From: Adiantum capillus-veneris
Taxonomy: Eukaryota > Streptophyta > Polypodiopsida > Polypodiales > Pteridaceae
Direction: 5' to 3'
DNA length: 64,000 bases
NCBI GenBank assembly: GCA_014529385.2
Contig: CM043971.1
Coordinates: 98,411,985 to 98,475,984 of the forward strand
Each line of letters begins with the position of its first letter. Position 1 is the stretch's first letter. The notes beneath the pieces are model-generated. The model searched no databases. It worked only from the letters and a program-made list of their open reading frames with translations, and was not told the origin of the DNA. The translations under genes and the position numbers were made by a program. This document shows, in pieces, positions 56,397 through 64,000 of the stretch.

Positions 56397-58784
56397 TCAT
56401 AGTGCTGGTCTTGGTCCCATTTGATTCGTCCTTTGTGGATAGGATGGTCTCTGTCCTGCTAACCCTCCCTGAGCTATGAACATCAAGGTTCTTGCGTACA
56501 TATTGTATCTCTCTTCATCAGAAGCACTTGTAACTGTTGGTGTTCCAACATTCCCCATCATGCCCCATGGTTCTGGTTGTTTTGGTTCTTCTGGTGGGTA
56601 ATACACTGTCGGAGACATGTGTGCACCCGATTCTTCGTAATAGGCTTGAACAGGCACTAAGGCTTGTTCTTCCTGATTCTCTAAGGTTGGTGCATATCTA
56701 ATGCCCACTGGTCTTGCTCCTGGTAAAGGTGGTTGTTGTCCCAATACCGGTTGCGGTCTTTCTATCCCCATAGGTCCCGGTACATTTCCCGTTGGGTATC
56801 GAGGTACTGGATGTATCTGAGGTGGTGTTAATTGAGCAAGAGGTGCATACTGGTGCTCCCTTACATACCCTTTGTTGTAATAACACTCCTCTGTTGGATG
56901 ATTTGTCCATTTTTGCTCAATCACACACCATTTCAGTGGTTTTGGCAATGGTTTTTGGTATGGTGCCATCCTTTTTAGAGCATCTTCTATCATTTGCTCT
57001 ACATTTGGCATGGTTGTTGTTTGAACATTCTTTTTAGTGGTAGTCTCGCTTGCTACGGAGGAGGAGCTACTGGATGCAAAATCTGTATCCGCTGACACCT
57101 CTCCATAAACCGTACAATTATCCACTAAGTACAATGCCTCTCTCGTTACTTGCTCGAAACTTGTACAAGCTTTCAAGTGCAAGTCCTTCTTGAGAGTGTC
57201 GTTCCTCAGTCCCTCAATAAAGAGAACAGATAGTCTGTCATCTTGTGGTCGTTCTCGTACTGGACATCTCTCAATGTATTGTTTGAAGCGAAGTGAAGCT
57301 TCCTTCACCTTTTCGTGTTCTCTCTGTTTAAAAGCATATATTTGTGAGACCGTATTGTGCTTAATCCCTCGTTTTGAGAATTCCTCAGCAAACTCTCTTA
57401 GCAAAGGGTCAATGTCATGGAATCCCCCTATGTTCATTGGTTGAAACCATGTCAATGGAGTACCTTCTAGAGTAAGACCAAATCCCTCGTATTGTGTATG
57501 GAAATCTGTTATCTGCTCAGCTCTTAAGACTTGCTTAAAGAGTGACACATGTGCATACGGATCTCCTGAACCACCATACTTCTTTGGCATACACTTGGCT
57601 ACTTGAGATGGTCTCATACGTCTATGATCTGCTACCAATCTCATTGCTCCTGTGTCTTGGCTAAAGCTTTCTCTAGCATCATGGACTTCATGGGTTACCC
57701 TTGTCGGTTCCTCTGCCCTGAATCTACTACTGGGAGGTAAATGTGATGGTTCCGCTTCAAACCTTGGACCTGGAGTGGTATAGGTGGGGATTGGAACTGC
57801 ACTACCTCGATTCGTCTCCATTGACTCTCTGGAATGTAATGATCCCATTGGTCCGAGCTTCGAGTCCCAAGGTTGACTGAAAGAGTCAGCAACCTGAGTT
57901 TTTTGTCCTCCTGTTGTCATAGAGTTTTGCACTCCCGTTGTTGGTGCTGGTCTATGTGAGCTAGAAGTAACATAATATTGATGTAGTGGTCCCCCAAAGT
58001 ATGTATATCCTTCTAATTCTTTCTTGCCCATTGTTGAGTATTGCCTGCCATACTTATCGTAAGCGGCAATTTTCACTTCCGATCCCTCTGTGTAGGTAAA
58101 GACATAGAGTCTTTTTTTGTCTGTCAACTCTCCGGTGTAGGGTTCTTCACATCTATAATAGAGATCTTGCTCCCCATTATTATATTTGTATAGCCCCACA
58201 TAGATGTTATCAGTGTTGATCCTTGTAGTTTCATTCTCTCTTCTTAACCTCGCATCAGGGAAGTTCATTATTGGTGCCTTCTCCTCAAGTTCTTCATCTA
58301 CTTTGGCTTTGGTGCCCATCAATCCCCACTTGTCCACAATGTTAGGGTTTAGGACTACCAAGTACATGGTACCCTCGTCATCTAGATATCTATCTCCGCT
58401 ATAGCTCACAGGCACTAAGTCCTTGAACTCACTAGGTCTCTCTTCTATCTTTACACAATAGCGGTCCATTCCATCTTTGTAGATCTTGGCACCTTGCTCA
58501 TTGTCGTACTGGTATTTTATGAACAATAGCTTCATGGAGGCGGAAGGGTTTGATGATCCTGCTGCCATATTTTCTCTGTTGTTCAAGTTCAAGTGTTCCA
58601 AGTTTTCGGTGAAAATCTCATAAGATCTCTCCGAAGAAGTATCAGAGACACTTCCTTCAAAGATCGGCTCTAATGGTTGCACCCAACTTTGGTTTACACT
58701 TCCCTCGGTTGATATGGCACTTGCTGGTTCCCCTTGTTTTGGTTGATTATTCCGGAGATTCCTGCCCGATCTCAAATTCATCAA
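56397..58784 (-). CDS. gag: giant-element gag (795 codons to first stop)
   Basis: The start codon 58784 (MMNLRSGRNLRNNQPKQGEP) lies 164 bases from the nearest palindrome. Residues ~85-275 are an unrecognised globular domain (YDNEQGAKIYKDGMDRYCV, MYLVVLNPNIVDKWG, LYYRCEEPYTGEL). Residues ~304-347 come from the 131 bases duplicated in copia copy 1. Residues ~390-560 are a retrotrans_gag domain (KCMPKKYGGSGDPYAHVSLF, LTLEGTPLTWF, LREFAEEFSKRGIKHNTVSQ, RFKQYIERCPVRER). A P/Q-rich tail follows. It forms the particle shell; the knuckles come after a TGA in the same frame. Confidence 0.9.
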   Translation of the reverse strand: MMNLRSGRNLRNNQPKQGEPASAISTEGSVNQSWVQPLEPIFEGSVSDTSSERSYEIFTENLEHLNLNNRENMAAGSSNPSASMKLLFIKYQYDNEQGAKIYKDGMDRYCVKIEERPSEFKDLVPVSYSGDRYLDDEGTMYLVVLNPNIVDKWGLMGTKAKVDEELEEKAPIMNFPDARLRRENETTRINTDNIYVGLYKYNNGEQDLYYRCEEPYTGELTDKKRLYVFTYTEGSEVKIAAYDKYGRQYSTMGKKELEGYTYFGGPLHQYYVTSSSHRPAPTTGVQNSMTTGGQKTQVADSFSQPWDSKLGPMGSLHSRESMETNRGSAVPIPTYTTPGPRFEAEPSHLPPSSRFRAEEPTRVTHEVHDARESFSQDTGAMRLVADHRRMRPSQVAKCMPKKYGGSGDPYAHVSLFKQVLRAEQITDFHTQYEGFGLTLEGTPLTWFQPMNIGGFHDIDPLLREFAEEFSKRGIKHNTVSQIYAFKQREHEKVKEASLRFKQYIERCPVRERPQDDRLSVLFIEGLRNDTLKKDLHLKACTSFEQVTREALYLVDNCTVYGEVSADTDFASSSSSSVASETTTKKNVQTTTMPNVEQMIEDALKRMAPYQKPLPKPLKWCVIEQKWTNHPTEECYYNKGYVREHQYAPLAQLTPPQIHPVPRYPTGNVPGPMGIERPQPVLGQQPPLPGARPVGIRYAPTLENQEEQALVPVQAYYEESGAHMSPTVYYPPEEPKQPEPWGMMGNVGTPTVTSASDEERYNMYARTLMFIAQGGLAGQRPSYPQRTNQMGPRPAL

Positions 58785-58948
58785 TTCCCCTAAAGGACTG
58801 TAACTTTCCGTCTCAGCAATTTGTTTTCCCCAAGTTTTTGTGGTCAGAATTGATCCAAGCTGACTGATACTTGGTCAATTGTTTAATCTTGTCAGTTGGA
58901 CATCTTCAGTTTCATCAAGTGAGAATTTTGTTACTGTTATGCTGAAAA

Positions 58949-59670
58949 AGACATTGTACGCGTATGATGTCTTTTTTCACAGATTTTGACTATTTTGGTT
59001 ATGCTCACTCTCAGTGGCCCCTTTATGCTCTGTTCACTCACAAAATTCAGTTTGAACTCTGTTTGAGCAAGTTATGGCTAATTTAGGCTTTTCTTGGCAA
59101 TTTTCCGCTTTTGACTTGTTTTTTGGGTCAATTGTGATCCAAAAGGGATGAAACTTGAAATATAACCTCTAGACAACTATTACAATGGATCTGTGTTAGC
59201 AAAGTATCAAAATATGTCCAAAATTAGGTCAAAGACATTATACGCGTATGCTGTCTTTTTCATCAATTTGGGTCCAAACTTGATATTTATGCTTCCTACA
59301 GTGCCTGTAACAATCTTGTCAGGTCAGATATCAAAAATAAGCAGTGGATGTGCCAAAAGACATTATACGCGTATGATGTCTTTTGTCCTAGATTTTGACT
59401 ATTTTTGGTTTTAAGCCTTCTCCAATGTTTATAATTGAGTTTCAAGTGTTTTTGTCTGGTTTTGAATGTAAAAACAAGATTTGAATCCAAAATTTCCTAT
59501 TCTTTGCGTTTCTTGGACTCCGACTTGTCTTTTTGGGTTTCTTTGAGTGTTAATGCTCTTGTTTTAAGTTGATCTTAGGGTAAAACCCTCCTTCTAAACA
59601 CTCTGGCAATGTCAAATTTTCAATTTTAGTCTCTGTTTAGGTCCTAAGACATCATACGCGTATGATGTCT
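58949..59670. repeat. 5' palindrome array (four 24-bp copies)
   Basis: Copies at 58949-58972, 59233-59256, 59358-59381 and 59647-59670. The half-site on the right is CGTATGATGTCT (CTGTCT in the second). The left half is AGACATTGTACG, AGACATTATACG, AGACATTATACG and AGACATCATACG, so only the last is a perfect dyad. Spacings are 284, 125 and 289. Copies one and three share the following text AGATTTTGACTATTTT. The array fills the leader between the primer site and gag. Confidence 0.95.
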
Positions 59671-60190
59671 AAAGTTGCAGATTTCCAGTTTTTCAGCACA
59701 GAACTCTTCCAATAGCTCTTTTAAGTGCTCAGCAACAATCAGTTACACAGAAAATTTTTCTGAACTTTGTTTATTGCATATTTCACTACCAAAGCGACTT
59801 TTTCAGTGATCTAACATGCAATCAAACACATCAAGCACATAGAACACCAATTGATAGCTCTAGATCAGGATCAAATCAGGCCCTACCTAAACTACTTCTA
59901 ATCATAAAATGGATTTTTTGCAATTGAAAATATAAAGAGATTTACTACCACACAAGGAGTAGCAAATGCTTTTTATGTCAACAACCACTTAAACACCATC
60001 AAAAACAATCTAATCTAAACTAAACTAAAAATACTGTCAACACGGAAGACCCAGGAATACCCCACTTCCTAGTATCTCTCGAGACCTTCGGAGTCCACCA
60101 CTCCTAGATCTTTTCTAACTAAAGTATACAAAGTATTTTATACGACTCACCTCGTAGGATTAGTCTAAGGTCACCTACTTAGGGCTCTTG
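59671..60190. other. giant-element leader next to the primer site
   Basis: Non-coding leader between the last palindrome and the primer site. No further repeat is apparent. It ends with a C/G-richer stretch (GGTCACCTACTTAGGGCTC) before the primer site. Confidence 0.6.
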
Positions 60191-60208
60191 TCCCCGGCAG
60201 CGGCGCCA
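60191..60208 (-). other. primer-binding site, tRNA-Asp type
   Basis: The plus strand TCCCCGGCAGCGGCGCCA equals the 3' end of plant tRNA-Asp(GTC) (…CCCCGGCAACGGCGCCA from general knowledge), with one difference. It lies two bases from the 5' LTR. Asp primers are typical of Athila-type gypsy elements. Confidence 0.88.
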
Positions 60209-60210
60209 AA

Positions 60211-60834
60211 TGTTAAGGCGGTTACGCCGCTAGCGGAAGCTAAATAGCGAGAACTCAACCAACAACAGAATTTGTCAGACGAGGACGGAGCTTGACCCGC
60301 AGGCGCATGGAAACAACTAGGTGGGTGTCAAATCACCTACTCGACCTTCTAATGACAATCACTACTAAGGAAATCAAATCTAAGTTCTAAAATATGCAAG
60401 TGACTGAAATCCGTACTACGAACGAATGCTATACGAAACAGGATCTAGAATCATTGAATCGATCTCAAACTCAAGGGGAAGTCTATACACTAGGTAAGAA
60501 CAAAACCCTAAAGACTTGAACTGCAAAATCAACCTATAACCACTCCGTGCGGTAAACGCGTATGAAGACAGGCCGAAAAATACAGGTGACCGAAACTTGA
60601 CCCCGATGGTACTAATGCGTAGCTCTACTCGTTGTGGTTCTATAGATATGCAGCACGCTCTATTCTGACACACGAGTTGGAAGAAAACTCACACCGAAGC
60701 TCGTAGGAACTTACCACACGTAGAAGCTGATAGCGCGCACTCTTGGTATCTGTGCGTAGCTCTCACCATTGCTAACACAATGGCGGTGTCGCTTCTCCAA
60801 TGGCGGCCCCGTAGCTCGCGTAGCAAGAAGATAA

Positions 60835-60869
<35 letters not shown>

Positions 60870-61153
60870 ATAGTCACAGCGCTCAAAAACTCTCTTTGAT
60901 TAATAATTGAATCTCCTTTGGATTACAAAACTTTGGCTTATATACCTCAGCCTTGGAGGTGAGAACATCTCTAATTATTTACATCAGCAGGTGAAATTAC
61001 TTCGGGATTACAAGCTGGAAACTCAATTGAGTCCCGTTACTTAATGAATGGCTCAAATCAAAATTAATGTCGGAAAGACATTTATTACAATCAATGGTTA
61101 CAAAATGATGGGTGTGAGCAAAAATGTGGGTGTGATTCTCTGCTGGCTCAACA
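60211..61153 (-). repeat. 5' LTR of the giant element (943 bp)
   Basis: Same ends as the LTR at 42064. Its (CT)n run (60837-60866) is about half as long. Half-site ACGCGTATGAAGAC is at 60556-60569. Confidence 0.96.
60936..60947 (-). promoter_or_regulatory. TATA box of the giant element's 5' LTR
   Basis: The minus strand reads GGTATATAAGCC, a good TATA box roughly 210 bases inside the LTR from its upstream (right) end. It would start transcription leftwards into the leader and gag. The (CT)n run lies downstream in the transcript (GA-rich RNA). Confidence 0.6.
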
Positions 61154-61158
61154 GGTTT

Positions 61159-61357
61159 CCAAGCCCTAGATTAGTTTAGTGTGAACCCGTGGGAACAATA
61201 CCCTATGGCATGCAAATACTTTTAGTTATGAGCCACTCCACAAGTGGAGTTTGCATGGTTTTTGCACGAAAAGTTTAGCCTACAAATGTAAAAGGATTTC
61301 TACTCAATCAATAGCAATAGAATAGCGATAATTTTTTGTTGCATCTCTGTGTCGAAT

Positions 61358-61418
<61 letters not shown>

Positions 61419-61979
61419 AATTTAACCGAATCTCCACAGATACCTTCACAGAAGGCTTCATATGAGATCTGAAGGAGAATGACGGGCTGAGCACGCAGCT
61501 CTCTCTGAGGGCGTGAAGGACTGCTGAGGACGGGCTTCTCTTTGCGCGCGTGAAGGACTGCTGCTGCCCCTGCTCTTTGCGCGCGTGACGGACACCATGG
61601 CGGGCTGCTCATGCCCCTGCCCCTGCTCTTTGCGCGCGAGAAGGAGACCATGGTGGGCTGCTGATGTCGCCCTGAGGCTCACGCTGCACGTCTGTCCCGC
61701 GCAGTCCTACACGTAGCATGTCAAGCTGTTCTATGCGTAGCAAGGCCAAGAGTCGCCCCTGTTGTTCTACGCGTAGGAAGTCAAGAGCCCCTACGTTTAA
61801 GTTTATTTCAATTTTAAGCCCTAAGCTAAATTTTAAGTCTAAAAGAGATTTTAAGCCTTCTCTTTGCGCCCAATTTAAAGCGATTTAAGGCCTTAAGGTA
61901 AACTGGTTAAGTTTGTCATACTCTCAATCCCTCACCCTAGTACCCTAGTACCCTATCCCAGATTTGGGGCTCGGGTTCG
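61159..61979 (+). other. non-coding, probable LINE 5' region with (CT)n and minisatellites
   Basis: (CT)n spans 61363-61414. From about 61485 to 61680 a GC-rich phrase TTTGCGCGCGTGAAGGACTG and variants recur four times at ~45-60-bp spacing. From 61708 to 61790 three copies of CTA(C/T)(A/G)CGTAG followed by (C/G)A(T/A)G(T/G)C occur. GC content is clearly higher than in the rest of the window. Since a LINE ORF1 starts at 61980, this could be its repetitive 5' UTR/promoter. Confidence 0.4.
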
Positions 61980-63139
61980 ATGGACCCGCCTACCGAAGGG
62001 GAAGGACCGGGTGTAGATAGCTACACCACCCCAAAAAAAACAACGGCTACTTTCAAACGGAGAAACAGAGATACTGTACTATCACCAAGATCCTTACGCC
62101 TGGGGAAAACCTCCAGGATACATGATGAGCTATTGATGGAGAAGGTCCAGGTGATGCTCAAATGAGAGCTAAACTATATGAGGGATAACATCAGGAAGGA
62201 AATGCACGTGAACGCCGAGAGCTACAAGAACTCCATGTACGGAGACATGATGAGAGAACTAAGAAGAGAGATCCGGGGGATACAGAATGAGGAAATTCAG
62301 ATCGTGAAAACGGAATTACGAAACCTAATCAAGGCCGAAGTAAATGTAACAGAATGCGTTATGCAAAAGAAACTCGATGAGGCAGTAGCAAGTTTTGAAG
62401 CATGGAGAACAAATATGGAAAAGCACATGGAGGAAAAAGATGCAATAATCGAGGAGCTAAAAGGAGAACTTGCGGCTTGCAAATCTGCAACTAAGGAGAA
62501 GGGAGACGACCAACCTTCGGTGTTGAAGGAGCTCGAGGACATGAAGGATCAGATGAAAGCTCTATGGGAAGGAGATGAACAAAAATCGAAAACGTCATCT
62601 TCATGGGCGGAACGTCTTGTTAAGCACAAGAAAAGGTTGATGAAGCAGAGAAATGGATTGAGGATGTGAAGAAAGGGAAGGCCCAGATGCCTGAGACCAC
62701 ACCTACTTCCACCATTATTAATATGACCATTGAGGAAGAGCAGAAAAGGAAGACTCGGGATCTGCATGTGCGGGTCACAGGAGTCAAGGACAAAGAGAAT
62801 GTAGATGAAGAGGTGAGGGAACTACTACAACGCATGGGCATCACAGAGCCTACTCACACAAGTGCATGGAGAGTGGGCAAGAAAGGAGTCGATGAGGAGG
62901 GAAATGTAAAGGATAGGGCACTTATTCTCCGCTTCCCGAATATAGAAATAAGGAAAGAATTTCTAAAGAAGAGGCCAACTCTTAAGAAAACCGGTATTTT
63001 CCTGGGAGATGACCTTACATTGGCACAAGTGGCACACATGCAAGAGTTGATGCCAGAGATCAGGGCAGCAAGAGAAAAGGGGAAAATCGCCTTTTATAGA
63101 GGAGGGAAAGTAGTGGTTCTGGAAAAGCGCTCATCATGA
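61980..63139 (+). pseudogene. LINE ORF1 (coiled coil, RRM, C-terminal domain), two breaks
   Basis: It starts MDPPTEGEGPGVDSYTTPKK and meets an in-frame TGA at 62163. It then continues in the same frame with a coiled coil (RREIRGIQNEEIQIVKTELR, MEEKDAIIEELKGELAACKS). A one-base loss in an A run near 62631 shifts the frame to 62666-63139, which carries LHVRVTGVKDKENVDEEVRE (RRM-like) and RALILRFPNIEIRKEFLKKR with a C-terminal domain LAQVAHMQELMPEIRAAREK. This is the layout of L1 ORF1p, a nucleic-acid chaperone. The two lesions suggest an inactive copy. Confidence 0.75.
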
Positions 63140-64000
63140 CGGTGCGAGACCTATGGGGCGACGCTCCGCATAGCGGCGTGGAATTGTAATGGATCATATA
63201 GGCTAGATGTAGGTGCCTTTGCAGACAGCTTTAGGGACAGAGACATAGTTTTCTATTCAGAGACACACCAGATACCAGGACAGCTTATGCCACATGTGAA
63301 GGGGTATTTATGGGAAACAGCTGGTCGACCAGACAAGAGATCTCTACGAGGTACCCGGGGTTCAGGAGGAGTAGCAGTCTTATTTAAAGAGGAGCTGAAA
63401 CCACTACTACAGATTATCAGGAAAGATGAGCAAGCAAGGTATATGTGGGTGAGAATGAGAGCCGAGACAGGTAGATTTCTATATATCGCTATATGCTACT
63501 TCCCTCCAAGTACATCAGTCTACTCCTCACCTAAAGGACAGTCCCCTTTATCCATATTGAATAATGACATATGGGAGTTCTATAGAGATGGAGACATCGT
63601 TCTCTTAGGAGACTTTAATGCCAGAACTGCCAACTCTCAAGCAGTATTCTATGATACTTCTTAGGAAATGCTCAGAGAAGTGGATTTAGCACAGAGGGTG
63701 CTTACTAGAAACTCACAGGATAAAGAACACGCTGAATATGGGAGACATCTCATGGAGATGGCAACTACACATGGTTTGGCCATACTTAATGGTCTAGAGA
63801 ATTTCCCTTTATCTGGAGGATTCACATGCTTCCCGCACACGCATGGGGCCAGCACAGTAGATTATGTCATGACTTCACCAAGCTTTATTTCTAGTATCGA
63901 GGACTTTAAGGTGGGACCCAGACCAGTTGGGATTGCAGTGGATCATGCTCTCTTGACCTTATCAATCTCCTTCCAATACAATGCCTCTCAAGTACAAAGG
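63140..64000 (+). pseudogene. LINE ORF2, APE-type endonuclease (cut by window end)
   Basis: It is in the same frame as the end of ORF1, separated only by the TGA at 63137-63139. It shows the endonuclease landmarks in order: LRIAAWNCNGS (N and W), IVFYSETHQ (catalytic E), GSGGVAVLFKEEL, DGDIVLLGDFNAR (D and N), HTHGASTVDYVMTS (S and D) and AVDHALL (D-H). An in-frame TAG at 63662 interrupts it just after GDFNAR. The RT part would lie beyond 64000. The enzyme nicks target DNA to prime reverse transcription. Confidence 0.85.

Larger units (their letters stand above)
42064..61153 (-). mobile_element. 19.1-kb Ty3/gypsy (Tat/Athila-like) retrotransposon with extra ORF and palindrome arrays
   Basis: Bounded by perfect GGTTT target duplications (42059-42063 and 61154-61158). 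LTRs 42064-43032 and 60211-61153 have TG...CA ends. On the minus strand: 5' LTR, tRNA-Asp-type primer site, ~1.4-kb leader with palindromes, gag, pol (PR-RT-RH-duplicated zinc module-INT-second retropepsin), W-x-P-K tail, a second non-coding block with palindromes, a 1098-codon ORF, polypurine tract and 3' LTR. The large size, Asp primer and extra 3' ORF recall plant Athila/Tat-type elements. By eye the LTRs differ at about a dozen substitutions plus microsatellite length, so insertion is recent. Confidence 0.95.

Noticed and set aside
61304-61682. Minus-strand open frames rich in RERERE and AARKEQGQ
   Set aside because: They are translations of the (CT)n tract and the GC-rich minisatellite, not proteins. 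The same holds for RERERE frames at 16834-17097, 41418-41663 and 60689-60886.

Overview
The window is a block of nested transposable elements from a plant nuclear genome. I recognise no host protein-coding gene. The element mix (Ty1/copia, Ty3/gypsy including a chromovirus and a very large Tat/Athila-like element, L1-type LINEs, MITEs, many long CT/GA/TG microsatellites) and the AT-rich spacers point to a land plant with a large repeat-rich genome. A fern or other non-flowering plant would fit, but the sequence does not settle the species.

Layout: 1-745 holds a tRNA-like Pol III promoter, a hairpin and a Mutator-type MITE with 40-bp inverted ends and a 9-bp target duplication. 984-4500 is an AT-rich foldback structure with about 420-bp inverted arms around three tandem units of about 500 bp. 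4530-5040 is a LINE 3' remnant. 5550-10163 and 11620-16702 are two copia elements of one family, both minus strand, with matching short LTRs, initiator-Met primer sites and target duplications (TTAAG; GTCCT); both are decayed. Between them lie gypsy-integrase and LINE-RT scraps. 17843-18097 is a plus-strand copia LTR with primer site. 19071-20970 is a plus-strand gypsy gag/protease fragment meeting an inverted gypsy gag (21045-21788) whose leader and LTR run to about 24.3 kb. 25066-33489 is a minus-strand chromovirus (gag-PR-RT-RH-INT-chromodomain) with its left LTR truncated. 37231-40740 is a third, badly decayed copia element.

42064-61153 is the centrepiece: a 19.1-kb minus-strand gypsy-type element with about 0.95-kb LTRs, perfect GGTTT target duplications, a tRNA-Asp-type primer site and a polypurine tract. 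It is young, since its LTRs differ at only about a dozen substitutions by eye. It codes for gag, a 1670-codon pol and an extra 1098-codon protein after pol. Unusual features are: (i) nine copies of a 24-bp palindrome in two arrays, one upstream of gag and one upstream of the extra ORF, with the same long-short-long spacing; (ii) a duplicated zinc-binding module before the integrase core; (iii) a second retropepsin-like domain after integrase, followed by W-x-P-K repeats.

A 131-bp piece of this element's gag also occurs, base for base, inside the first copia element 51.7 kb away, where it replaces about 350 bp of copia sequence. The window ends in the 5' half of a LINE (61980-64000) with ORF1 and the start of an APE-type endonuclease.
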